In this document: piece after piece, positions 53,145-63,460 of the stretch | How the letters are laid out: each line of letters opens with the position of its first letter | Numbering within the stretch: the first letter of the stretch is position 1 | From: Brachypodium distachyon | Lineage: Eukaryota > Streptophyta > Magnoliopsida > Poales > Poaceae | Assembly (NCBI RefSeq): GCF_000005505.3 | Contig: NC_016132.3 | Coordinates: forward strand, 36,284,914 to 36,348,913 | DNA length: 64,000 nucleotides | Reading direction: 5' to 3' | Program-made: the position numbers and the translations under genes | The notes under the pieces: generated by a model | The model's input: the letters and a program-made list of their open reading frames with translations, nothing else | Told to the model about the DNA's origin: nothing | The model's database searches: none

Positions 53145-53245
53145 TACGGGCAATTAGCTTTCTGCAATTCACCCAAACTCCACTCTAAATCGTCACAGGA
53201 TCGATCACAGCTCCAATTACGGCCAGGTCGCAGGAACCAGCTGCT

Positions 53246-54750
53246 ATGGCTTCTCCGTCCCCGGTGGTGGTGCCGCGGATTAAGCTGGGCTCGCAGGGGC
53301 TGGAGGTGTCGGCACTGGGCCTGGGCTGCATGGGCATGTCCTTCTTCTACGGCCCACCCAAGCCCGAGCCCGACATGATCGCGCTCATCCACCACGCCGT
53401 CGCCGCTGGCGTCACCCTCCTCGATACCTCCGATTTATACGGCCCGCACACCAACGAGATCCTCATCGGCAAGGTCATAGCAGGCTAGCGTATCGATCGA
53501 TATGCCGTTGAGATCAAATGATCAATAAAACTTCCATTTTCGAAAAATAGCAGGCTAACGTAGAAAAGCCAAGCCTCTACTTTGTCTTTGTCTAAGCAAC
53601 GTGCGTTTATATGTTATGTGTATCTGCAGGCGTTGCAAGCAGCAGGGGTGAGAGAGAAGGTGCAGCTGGCAACCAAGTTCGGCGTACTCATCGGCGCCGA
53701 CGGCACGCCGGAGATCCACGGCGACCCGGCGTACGTGCGTGCGGCATGCGAGGGCAGCCTCCAGCGGCTCGGCGTCGACTGCATCGATCTCTACTACCAG
53801 CACCGCATCGACACCACGGTGCCCATCGAAGTCACTGTAAGTGGCCCGGCCCAAAACGAGCGCTGAGTAAATTAAGTCCGAATTCAGTTGAGAGTCAGCC
53901 TTTTTTTACAGCAATTGATTGAGTTGAACTGAAGAATTAATAAGCTGACAACTAAATTTAAATGAATTATATATCGCAGATGGGCGAACTCAAGAAACTG
54001 GTTGAAGAGGGGAAGATTAAATACATTGGGCTATCGGAAGCATCAGCGACAACAATTAGAAGAGCGCACGCAATTCATCCGATAACTGCCGTCCAGCTAG
54101 AATGGTCTTTGTGGTCAAGAGATGTCGAAGAAGATATCATCCCTACTTGCAGGTGCGTACATCTGGCTGCTCAATCGATCAAAGCTATTCCAGCTTCTGA
54201 ATCTACTTCTCTTCTCTTAACTGATTTAGGGAACTTGGTATTGGAATTGTGGCATACTGTCCACTCGGCGGAGGGTTCTTCTCCAGTGGCCCTAAACTGG
54301 TCGACACACTATCTGAACAAGACTTGCGCAAGGTTTGTTATTACACCAAGGCTATCTTCTCTATGGACAGATTCTGCCACATTCCTCTAACGTATTTGAT
54401 GGATCCATCTTCAGGGATTGCCAAGATTCCAGGCCGAAAACCTGGAGAAGAACACCATGGTATTCGAGCATGTTAGTGCAATGGCTGCAAGGAAGGGTTG
54501 CACAACGTCGCAGCTGGCACTGGCCTGGGTTCACCACCAGGGGAGCGACGTCTGCCCCATACCAGGAACCACCAAGATCAAGAATTTCAACCAGAACGTG
54601 GCGGCGTTGTCCGTGAAGCTCACACTGGAAGAGATGACTGAGCTTGAGTCTTATGCATCCGCTAACGTTGCCGGCGACCGATACTATGACATTGTGTACA
54701 CTTGGCAAAATTCGGAAACCCCTCCACTATCGTCCTGGAAGGCCGAGTAA
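53246..54750 (+). CDS. Aldo-keto reductase, five exons, apparently intact
   Basis: NADPH-dependent reductase of carbonyl compounds, similar to plant aldo-keto reductases that are auxin-induced-protein-like or perakine-reductase-like, probably cytosolic. Exons: 53246-53473, 53630-53836, 53980-54152, 54230-54332, 54415-54750, all with GT donors and AG acceptors and matching phases, giving 348 residues, the usual length. Motifs in order: [20 protein letters not shown], the catalytic Asp and Tyr in [11 protein letters not shown], the Lys in LATKFG, the His in DLYYQHRID, then [45 protein letters not shown] and the cofactor-binding [15 protein letters not shown]. It ends at TAA 54748-54750. The substrate cannot be read from sequence. 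Confidence 0.9.
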
Positions 54751-54769
54751 TGCTTCTTGTGGGATCTGC

Positions 54770-54775
54770 AATAAA
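54770..54775 (+). terminator. Polyadenylation signal of the aldo-keto reductase gene
   Basis: AATAAA, 20 bp after the stop codon. Confidence 0.5.
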
Positions 54776-56320
54776 GAGTTGTTTCTGGTGTGCACATCGT
54801 GTGTTGACACTTGAGAGATGTAGTGCATGGCGCACCTACAAATCTCAGGGAATCTTAGGGGTGTTTTTAAAATATTTAAGTGATTATCAAAATAATGCGC
54901 CAAATTTGTGGCGATAAGTAAAGAGCTCATTGTTGCATGGTACACACTAGCACTTATGCTTGTTTCCGTTCAAATTAATGCTTTTTCTTCATACCAAATC
55001 GAGATTCCCTTTATTTTAGTCGTCATGCATTGTCGTCTCCTATTCCACCATGCAACTGTTCCACCTTTTGCATCTACCACTGTCAACAGTGGAACAGATT
55101 TCAGCGTTTCCGGGGAGGGCTAAGCCGAGAGGCCGAGAGCATTGTTTTTTATCAGTCCCAAATCCTACGGTTCATTCATACATAGGATAAGAATTAAATG
55201 TTTGAGTTACATATTTGTATTACATTGCATTAAGAAATAGTTATGATAATCTAGCATTATTCGAATTCGCAGCAGCACAAGAACACGTCATCAGTAGCTA
55301 ATGTCTAGCCATACAATTTGTTACGGAACAGTATTTCTAACACATATATAATATGTATATGTATAAAAACAGATTTATTTTTCAAACACTTTCAGATGAA
55401 GCCCTCGCATTTGCGATTGCTGCGGTGCTAGTTTGTAAAAAAAAAGTGTATATACCTATATGGAATATTAACGAATGATTTCTTTAGTTCCAATTCAACC
55501 TTCTTAATTCGCTATTGTTGGTACCTAATTTATTCATAAACATTGATAGTTCTACTCCCTCCGTTCCTTTAAACAGGACATTTTAGTTTTCTTCATTATT
55601 CCACGTAAAGCAAAGGTCACACAAATTAATTAGAGGCGTTCTTGGAACGATGCGCGGCCGCACGGGAGGCCAGCAGTCAGCTGCCAGCGCATGCGACGGA
55701 GTCCCCAGGCAGCGGCAACCAAAGCGATTTACCCTGTGCATGCGATGGAGCATTAGCTCCAGGCCGGTGGATGCGGTAGAATGATTAGATTAGTGCTTAA
55801 GAATTTAATTGTACTAGGGGTAAAAAACGTCCAGATTTTTTTCCTTGGTATGCGTTCTTATTGCTAAGATGACCTCTTTTAAGGAATGGAGGGAGTAATT
55901 ATTTGGTGGCTACTGCAGATTTAGATGGTAGTACCTCATAATTTGACATAATCGTAAAAATAAACAAAGCAAATTACATCCGAGTTTGTATGCATTCAGA
56001 TAGTTTGACAAGTGGGATTATTGCAAAGATCAACCGACCATAATTGCACCAACCCAATAAATTTACTTATTGGATGATTCATCTGCTTAATTTGTGATCG
56101 ATAACTAGCTAGGTGAAGCTGTACGTTCTTGTTCCTAATGTCCAGCTGGAAACGTTATCTCATATTGTGTGCCTTTCCAAGATTTCCTCGTCACATGAGA
56201 AAGACCATTTTTTACCCGATGTCCAAAGTGGTTTGAATTCTGGCACATGCAATTCGATGAGCTCATTTTCACATATATATGATCGCTGAAATGTTTTTAT
56301 TTATATACATTACATTTACT
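54776..56320. other. Intergenic with a Stowaway-like element
   Basis: No gene recognised. AT-rich apart from 55640-55780. The MITE at 55555-55895 is listed separately. Confidence 0.45.
55555..55895. mobile_element. Stowaway-like element, 341 bp
   Basis: CTCCCTCCGTTCCTTTAAAC at the left is mirrored by TTTTAAGGAATGGAGGGAG at the right, with TA on both sides. It is longer than the other Stowaway copies here, and the central part (about 55630-55790, GC-rich) may be a captured or inserted segment. Confidence 0.7.
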
Positions 56321-56632
56321 ATGGTAGGTTGAGGATCCAATGGATCATGAACAAGAACAAGAGATAGACGACGCTGAAGAGGCGCCTTAGAGTTCTGCGT
56401 AAGAAGCTCAGCGAGCTCGCAGTTCTCTGCAACGTTCGTGTCTGCCTTGTGGTCATGTGGTGTTTACTCCCGTCGCCGTTGGAGGCTAGCTGGTTGTGTT
56501 GCAAATAAGTACAATGCCCTGCCGGAGGCAGAGAAGCTGAAGAAGAGGATAGACGGCAGCAAGGGCTACCTAGCTCATGCAGCTAGTCGACAGCTAGTCG
56601 TCACACGATGTACCCTTACGTTGTACTTCTAG
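56321..56632 (+). pseudogene. Type I MADS-box gene relic
   Basis: MADS-box proteins are DNA-binding transcription factors. The frame at 56332 reads RIQWIMNKNKR, a TAG at 56365, then TTLKRRLRVLRKKLSELAVL and CNVRVCLVV, which fits the MADS helix (K-R-R-x-G/R-L-x-K-K-x-x-E-L-x-x-L-C) of the M-gamma type. Past about 56470 the coding signal moves to another frame with NKYNALPEAEKLKKRIDGSK, like the region after the MADS box in M-gamma proteins. The ATG at 56321 is out of frame with the MADS part. Stop plus shifts make it a pseudogene. Short and diverged, so the call is moderate. Confidence 0.6.
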
Positions 56633-56729
56633 TTCTCTAGATCCTCTGAACCCTACCTCCAAGCTCTAGTGTTATTTTTGTGTTTATCTTCTGTTCGGTT
56701 TTCGGCCCAATTTTCCTAAAAAAAATCGA

Positions 56730-57910
56730 GATTGACGGGGGGATTACTCCCCATTGGCTGTCAAGCCCTCGAGGGGGTTACATCAAACTGCAAGTAGACG
56801 GAGATCTACCCGCAAAGAGAGAAGGGGGGGGGGGGGATAGACGGGATTAGATACAATTTAGGAGGAAAGCCCAGGCATGGAGAACGTCCTCCCTGTCCTT
56901 GGGCTTGAAACGGTGTCTCCACGTAGCCAGGTAAGACGCCGCACGGCTGATGATCTCAGTGGCGGAGCAGGTGATGGCGTTGAAGACGATATCATTCCAC
57001 GCCTTCCAAATGTGCCAGAGGATGGAGCAGATATAGGAAGTCCACGAGTGTTGATTGATCTCCGGGGGAGCTGCAAGGTCCCAGACCCTAACCATGGCGT
57101 CAAAGTGTTGGTCGATTACAAGACGCGACTAGGCAGCAGAGGCCCACGGGTAACGGAAGAAGAGGTGAATGCCAGTCTCCGGTGCACTGCAGGAGGCGCA
57201 TTCGTCCGAGGGGGCACAGTTCTTGTAGAAGAGGTTCCCGCGAGTATTGAGCCTATCTTCAGTTGCCAGGCGCGCGAAAATCTTGATCTTGGACGGAAGA
57301 GCCAAGTTCCAAATCCTCGCAACGTGAATGTCAATCTGACCAGTCTCGGTGAGCATCTTGTACACCGCACCGGAGCTGAAGTGAGTGCATAGTCCCCAAG
57401 CAAGGCAGCGCATGTCCTCATCTTGGTTGAGGGCGATGCCATCAATGATATTGTTGACCATCGTAAGGTCTGTGGCTGCAGCAGCCGTCAGTCTTGGTCG
57501 AAGAGGGAGACCGTGACGGACCGCGTCTGCCACCGAGATGTTTGGTCGAGTGCAGTGGGTAAAGAGCGCCATCTTTGAGTTGCACAGTCTCGAACCATCT
57601 TGTTGCCATTCGTCGAACGAGAAGGAGGTGAATTCGCCATCACCTAGTGCGACTTTGGTGATCCTCCGGTAGAGAGACAGTCCATCCGCAACAATTTTGT
57701 CAAGGAAGGAAGGGGCCGACTGGGTGTCACCGAAGTCGCCTCTTCTTTGTCTCGCATACCAAGTCTTCCAAGGCAGAGCCTCCCACTGGTGAAGCTTGTG
57801 GATGAACGCCAGGAGGAGGCATGCATTTGTTAAACTATGTCAGACCATCACATGTAGTCATATAGGTTGCCACCGTCTCCACGGCGTAGATGGTATACCT
57901 ACCGTTTTTT
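56730..57910 (-). mobile_element. LINE 3' fragment (end of the reverse transcriptase ORF with zf-RVT domain)
   Basis: Minus-strand frame from about 57870 to 57129 with no stop after SLTNACLLLAFIHKL: then WEALPWKTWYARQRRGDFGD, FDEWQQDGSRL and the zinc-binding zf-RVT region (SGAVYKML, IWNLALPSKIKIFARL, LFYKNCAPSDECASCSAPET, HLFF). 57095-56847 adds a further C-terminal piece (SYICSILWHIWKAWND). This is the end of the ORF2 of a plant L1-type LINE. Its 5' part is cut off by the CACTA element at 57911. The 3' boundary near 56730 is uncertain and no clean poly(A) tail is visible. Confidence 0.75.
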
Positions 57911-58116
57911 CACTACTACAGAAAACCCCATCCGTGATCCCCCTCCAGTGGCGGTTGAAACGGACCAAAAAACACACCGCCACTAGAGGCCTCTCGAGGC
58001 ATCCACGAGGGCCACCGGTGGCGGTGAATAGTGTCCCGAAAAAAGTCACCGCCACTGGTGGTCTATCGGCAGTGGCGGTGATAACCACCGCCACTGGCGC
58101 TGCCCATGGAAAGCCT

Positions 58117-58243
58117 AAAAGCTACCAATGGCGGGCGTCTTAAAGAACCGCCACAGATAGTGATCACCATAGGTGATCACAATACCCAGTCGTCAGTATA
58201 TTCCGTCAACGGAACGGGAAGACACTGATGACTGGGTATTAAT
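58117..58243 (-). ncRNA. Candidate Pol III hairpin RNA 1
   Basis: A minus-strand unit. A TATA-like box lies at 58277-58268. A hairpin begins at 58240, about 27 nt downstream: the outer arms are 58181-58197 and 58224-58240 (16 of 17 bases complementary) and the inner arms TTCCGT (58201) and ACGGAA (58209). A second perfect hairpin follows at once (GTGATCACC at 58160 and GGTGATCAC at 58172). The first run of four T on the minus strand is at 58120-58117. A transcript would be about 125 nt. Transcription is inferred, not observed. Confidence 0.4.
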
Positions 58244-58267
58244 GATTGATAAGAGGCGCAGCTGAAG

Positions 58268-58313
58268 CCTTTTTATGCTGGGAAGGCCGTACATAAAGAA
58301 CCGAGGTGGGACT
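58268..58313 (-). promoter_or_regulatory. U6-like promoter module 1 (USE-like box and TATA-like box)
   Basis: On the minus strand AGTCCCACCTCG (58313-58302), 24 nt, then CATAAAAAGG (58277-58268). The first box differs at one base from the plant snRNA upstream element RTCCCACATCG. In plant Pol III snRNA genes such as U6, the spacing from this element to TATA is about 25 nt, one helical turn shorter than in Pol II snRNA genes. Confidence 0.5.
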
Positions 58314-58419
58314 AAACCTCAAAATTGCATACCGCAAGAGCACCAGTGGCGAGCAAATAGAATCACCGCCACTGGCGCTGCTCGTGGATGCCCCATTTGT
58401 TAGCAATGGCGGGCACCTG

Positions 58420-58556
58420 AAAAAACCGCCACTCGTGAGTCTGCACGTGTTGGGCTAGCTACTCAGCCAACCGTGACCTTCCCTTGACCGCTGCAGCACC
58501 AAACTGATCGCGTTTCGTACTCCAGCGGCCTGGGAAGTCACTGTTGACTGGTTAGC
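58420..58556 (-). ncRNA. Candidate Pol III hairpin RNA 2
   Basis: A minus-strand unit downstream of module 2. The outer arms 58532-58556 and 58458-58483 pair at about 21 of 25 positions with one bulge. The inner arms CTCCAGCGGCC (58520) and GACCGCTGCAG (58486) pair at 9 of 11. The hairpin starts about 25 nt after the TATA-like box, where a U6-type start is expected. A run of six T on the minus strand (58425-58420) would end Pol III transcription, giving about 137 nt. Confidence 0.45.
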
Positions 58557-58580
58557 CACCGATAGGATGGGCGGCCGAAC

Positions 58581-58626
58581 CCCTTTTATGTTGGTCAGAT
58601 CGTTTGTAAACAAACGAGGTGGGACT
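58581..58626 (-). promoter_or_regulatory. U6-like promoter module 2
   Basis: On the minus strand AGTCCCACCTCG (58626-58615), 24 nt, then CATAAAAGGG (58590-58581). Both boxes and the 24-nt spacing are the same as in module 1, while the spacer sequence differs. Confidence 0.55.
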
Positions 58627-58797
58627 AAAGTTCTCAACAGTGGCGGTTGTTTCTTTGGGGAACTATAGGGAGATCACCAGTGGCAGGTATAATCTTACGC
58701 GCCACTGGTGAGGCCTCCAGGGGTGGTTTCTGTCTCCGCCCGCCGCTGGAGGTCACCAGTGGCAGTTATTCTATTTGCCCGCCACTAGAGACCTCCC

Positions 58798-58807
58798 TAT
58801 ATATAAC
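58798..58807 (+). promoter_or_regulatory. TATA box of the TNP2 gene
   Basis: TATATATAAC just inside the left subterminal repeats, about 100 bp upstream of the ATG at 58903. Confidence 0.6.
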
Positions 58808-58902
58808 CCCTGTACGAGCGCGAAGCTGTTCGAGATCGCGCGTCTGTCTTGGACCAGCTGCGGCTCTGCTTCTCACCGGCGGCGAAGCCCTGCCAAAATT
58901 TG

Positions 58903-61900
58903 ATGGCGGCGGCCGGAAGGTAGCTCTCCCTCCTTCTCCTCCCTCTTCCTCTCCCTTCTTCCTCCTCCTATTCTTCTCCAATTTTGCAAAATGGCCATTA
59001 ATGGTGCCTTGGCCGCCGGCGGGACATTCGGCCCCGATCTCTCTCCAACGGCTCTCCCGGGATGCCCCCGCTGTCTCTGGAGCTCCCCCTCACCCTAGTG
59101 ATGAACCTCCCTCTCTCTCTCGCTTTAATTTTGCTCGGATGAGCTCCCACTCTCTCTCTAGATCTCTCTCTCTAGCTCTCTCTCTATATATAGCTGGTAT
59201 GGGAGAGCTTAGCCCCTGGGGGTTACCCCTTGGGTTAAGCTTATGTGTGTAAGTGTTCGTGCCGTGTATTTCTTATGTGTGTAAACATATTAAATGTGTG
59301 TTGACACCGGCCTTCGTGCCGTGTATTTCTTATGTGATGTGATACCGGCCGTCATGCCGATGTGGGTGGGGGTAATTTGTTTTTCATGCAAGCATCGAAT
59401 TTCGTAGTGCAAAATGCTATTTTTTTAGCAAAGGTCATGCCGAAATTTTCCATTTTTGTCGAGCAAGCTGATTTGATTATTTTAAAAAAAAAATTGTGTT
59501 GTAGCTCGATGGCCCGTGCTTGGATGTACGAGGACAGGTTACGTGTTGAGTGGATAGAGCGGCTGAAGACTTTTGTCGATGCCGGCGAGGAAGATATGCA
59601 TATGAAAGGGGGTGATAAGATGTGTTGTCCCTGTGTGAGATGTCGGAACAGCAAGCTGTATGAGGCAGAGGATGTGGAGATGCACTTGCTCATGCGGGGA
59701 TTTGTGTCAGGTTATTCAAGGTGAACTTCTCACGGGGAGGATGGCATTGAAGCCGATGGCGGCATTGAGATGGAAAACATGGAGTCTGACGATCAGCCTG
59801 GTGAAGAAGCATAATGTGGCCTGGATCTAGTATAGGACGTTCCAACCGGCAGGATGGTTGAAATGCTGGACGATCAGCATCTGCAGAATGAGTTGGATGA
59901 CCCCGAGGATGAGAGGGTGTCCCGTAAGTTCGAGAAGCTGAGGGAGGATGTCAAGACACCGTTATATGAAAATGCCGGCGTGGATAAGAGTGTGCTAGAA
60001 GTAACGCTCGAGCTTTTGCGTATAAAGGCAAAATACAACATCGTGGACTCGGGATTCACGGAGATTCTGAGTTACCTACGTACGGTACTTCCTCCGGGCA
60101 ACAAGTTGGCTAAGAGCACGTACGAGGCGAAGAAAGTTACATGCCCACTCGGGTTAGAGGTCATCAGATACCCTGCTTGTCTGCTGGACTGCATCATATA
60201 TAAGGGCGACTACAAAGACATGCACAGCTGTCCAGTATGCAAAACATCCCGATACAGGAAGAAAGACCCCAATCCTGACGGCGGCGAGGAGGAAGAATTG
60301 AAGCGTGGTGCGGCGGCAAAGACGGTCTGGTATCTCCCGTGTGGCACCAGGCTGGAGCGTTGGTTCCAGAACGAGAAGGAGGCCAGGTGGTTCATCTACC
60401 ACGATGCGACTCAGGCGGATATCGATCCTGAGGGCGTGTACCGCAACGATGATGGAGTCCTCAGACACCCCGCAGATGCGGCTCAATGGAGGACTCTGGA
60501 CGACGAATTCCCCGAGTTCGGCGCAGAGCCCAGGAACATCAGGTTCGGGATGAGTAAGGACGGGATCAATCCGTTCGGAAACTTGAGCAGCAAACACAGC
60601 ACATGGCCGGTGATCCTGTTCATATACAACCTCCCCCCGTGGCTTGTCATGAAGAGGAAGTACATCCACCTATCAATGCTCATACAGGGCCCTAAGCAGC
60701 TTGGAGCTGATCTGAACGTGTATCTGGAACTGCTGAAGGATGAGCTCAAGGAGCTTTGGGAGAAGGGTCGAAAGGTTTGGGACGCTCATAAGAAGGAGGA
60801 GTTCACCCTTCGAGCAGCTCTCCTGTCATGTGTGCATGACTACCCGGCGAACGGGAACTCATCGTGCCAGTCAACACATGGGTACAAAGCGTGCACAAAG
60901 TGCGGGGACGAGACAGACGGGTTGTTCCTGCCAGAATCAAAAAAGATTGTGTACATGGGACACCGTAAGTGGCTAGAGATGAAGGACCCATGGAGGGATG
61001 ATAAGAAAAGCTTCAACGGGAGGGCAGAGAGGTGGCACAAACCGAGGGAGCTGACTGGACACGAAGTATACGAAATTGTCAGGGACCTCGAAGTCGTGGC
61101 CGGGAAAGCACAGCCGGCTGCAGGTCTAGATGGTGGCGGCCTTATGTACAAGAGGAGGTCCGTGTTCTGGGACCTGCCTTACTGGAGGTTCTTACAGAGC
61201 CGTCACACCATAGACGTCATGCATGTCGAGAAGAATGTGTGCGACAGCCTGTTGGGCTTGATGATGCACCACGCGGACAAGTCAAAAGATGGACCAAAGG
61301 CACGGAAAGACCTGCAGTGGATGGGGATAAGGGAGAAGCTGTGGCCGATAGAGGAAGAGGCGCCGTAGGAAAACAAGGATGGTGAACGCACGATATATAC
61401 GCGATGCAAACCTGCATGTTACAGTCTGAGCAAAGCCGAGCTGCATAGAATGTGCGAGTGTCTCCATGGCATCAAAGTTCCATCGAACTACTCATCAAGC
61501 ATCAAGAAACTCGTTGACATGAAGAGCCACAAGCTGGTTGGCATGAAGTCTCATGACTGCCACGTGATTCTCACGCAGCTACTTTCGGTTGCAATAAGAG
61601 GCTGCATGGAGCCATGGGTGAGAGAGACGGTCATGAAGCTCTGTGACTTCTTCGACACGATCGGCCAGAAGGCCATCACGGTGGACCGTTGCCTGCAACT
61701 GAGGGACGCAATGATACAGATATTGTGTGAATGTGAGATGTTCTTTCCCCCAATGTTCTTCGACATTATGGTCCATCTGATGGTCCACGTCGCTGATGAG
61801 ATCTTGTTGTTAGGGCCATCGTTCCTGCACAACATGTTTGGGCCCGAACGATACAACGGGGTGCTGAAGCGATATGTTCGTAACAGAGGGCATCCCGAAG

Positions 61901-62934
61901 GAAGCATCATGGAAGGCTATCATGCAGAAGAGTGCGTTGAGTTCTGCACTGATTGGTTGGCGGACCACAAACCCATAGGGGTTCCCGAATCACGACATAA
62001 GGGGAACCTAGAAGGTGAAGGTGGGCTTGGCCGGAAGGAGCTTGATGTGCATGCCCGCCAAAGAATGGACGACTTTCTAAGAGCACACACAATGGTGCTA
62101 CAACTCACGCCAGAGGTCGAGCCGTTCATCGACATGCACATCAAAGAACTTCGAAACCTCAACCCTAACAGGAATGATGATTGGATCCAGCGAAAACACA
62201 ATTCTACATTGGCCATGTGGCTCAAGGATCTTTGGTATCCGAGGGCTGCGGTGAATGAAGATGAGAAGATTGTCCAAAAGTTGTCACGGCTTTCCGACCG
62301 TGTCGTGACATACCAGTCGTACGCAATGAATGGGTATATATACTACACCAAGGCTCAAGACTGTAAGAGTACGTACCAAAACAGCGGTATAGTGCTCGTA
62401 GCTGAGACGGGGACCGACAGCGAAGGCCAGACTGAAGCGTACTACGGCGTGGTCGAAGAGATCTGGGAGCTTGACTATACCTTCACCACCATCGCCATGT
62501 TTCGCATTAGATGGGCACGCGATGTCAGGCATGAAGATCATAGGTTCACAACAATGATTCTGCCAAAAGAGATTCCCCGTCATCAGGTGAACATCAAAAG
62601 AATCTCGGCACTGCATGAACCATGGCAGTTTGCTTCCAAATGCAAACAAGTCTTCTTCGTAGAAGACCCGATAGCGAAAAACCGCGTAGTCATGAGGAGA
62701 GGTAAAAGGAGCATTGTTGGGGTCGACGGAGTAACTTCACAACAAGACTATGAAGGTTTCCCCGATCCCACGACCAGGCAAGAAGAAGAGGTCGCGAGAC
62801 GGACGATCCAGACAAGAAAGAAGTCAAAATTACCCACACAAGACGGGGCCTACGCCAGAAGCAGCCACGATGAGGTCCAAACGTATAAGAGGAAAGAGAA
62901 GACAACAAAGAAGAAAGACAAGATTGTCCAATAG
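58903..62934 (+). pseudogene. TNP2-type CACTA transposase, open except for four in-frame stops
   Basis: Leader exon 58903-58919 (MAAAG), intron 58920-59504 (GT...AG), then one continuous frame to TAG 62932-62934. Domains: transposase-associated zinc-binding region (59509-59720, CCPCVRCRNSK), TNP2 catalytic region (about 60120-61350, SCPVCKTSRY, KFNPFGN-like INPFGNLSSKHSTWPVILFI, CTKCGDETDG, RHTIDVMHVEKNVCDS), DUF4218-type region (61450-61900, MKSHDCHVILTQLL) and DUF4216-type region (62400-62660, YYGVVEEIWELDY), then a Lys-rich tail. In-frame stops: TGA 59722, TAA 59812, TAG 59833, TAG 61366. No frameshift separates the pieces, so the copy is young. Confidence 0.88.
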
Positions 62935-62950
62935 TTCACTATTTGTGCAA

Positions 62951-63142
62951 TTTTCAATGTAATTTGAATTCTAACGAGGTTCGAATCTTAACTTGTTCAA
63001 ATTTGAAAACAAATGCCGTAAATTTGTTCGCTATGCTCGTTGATGATTTTCAATGTAATTTCAATTCTAACGAGATTCGAATCTTAACTTGTTCAAATTT
63101 GAAAACAAATGCCGTCAATTTGTTCGCAATATTTTTCTACTG
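62951..63142 (+). repeat. 96-bp tandem repeat after TNP2, two copies
   Basis: TTTTCAATGTAATTT starts at 62951 and 63047. The units share CTAACGAG and TTCGAATCTTAACTTGTTC and differ at a few bases. It lies in the TNP2 3' untranslated region. Confidence 0.9.
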
Positions 63143-63184
63143 TGAATGCATATTTTAATTGCTTGTTTCATCATTATAAAGGAG

Positions 63185-63390
63185 AAAAAAAAAGTTTTTA
63201 AGCCCGCTCGGGTCAACTAGGTTGTTCGGGTTCGGGCCCAGCCAGGCGAACCCGGGAGCAGCCTACTACCTATTAGGCTAGAGCGGACCCGGGCCCATAG
63301 GGCAGTTAACCGAGCCCACTAAGAACATTACAGGCACCGGGCCCACGGGCCATGCGAGGAGCACAGGAGACAACCGAGATGATTAATCGG
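63185..63390 (-). ncRNA. Possible Pol III transcript downstream of module 3
   Basis: From about 25 nt after the TATA-like box of module 3 there is no run of four T on the minus strand until the nine-T run at 63193-63185, which would give a transcript of about 200 nt. It is GC-rich with GGGCCCGG and GGCCCGTGGGCC palindromic motifs, but it does not start with a clean hairpin as units 1 and 2 do. Identity unknown. Confidence 0.25.
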
Positions 63391-63414
63391 AAGCTGATGC
63401 ACAGATGGGAGAAA

Positions 63415-63460
63415 GCCTTATATGTTGATTGAAACGCGTGTAAACTAGCGAGGTGGGACT
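63415..63460 (-). promoter_or_regulatory. U6-like promoter module 3
   Basis: On the minus strand AGTCCCACCTCG (63460-63449), 24 nt, then CATATAAGGC (63424-63415). It is next to an inverted copy of the box: GCGAGGTGGGA (63448) and TCCCACCTCGC (63465-63475) form a perfect 11-bp inverted repeat. Confidence 0.5.

Noticed and set aside
56847..57392. Plus-strand ORF of 171 codons at 56877-57392
   Set aside because: It is the shadow of the minus-strand LINE zf-RVT coding sequence.
63185..63390. 7SL (SRP) RNA gene downstream of module 3
   Set aside because: A few short words resemble 7SL RNA, but I could not align the conserved loops or the expected length of about 300 nt.
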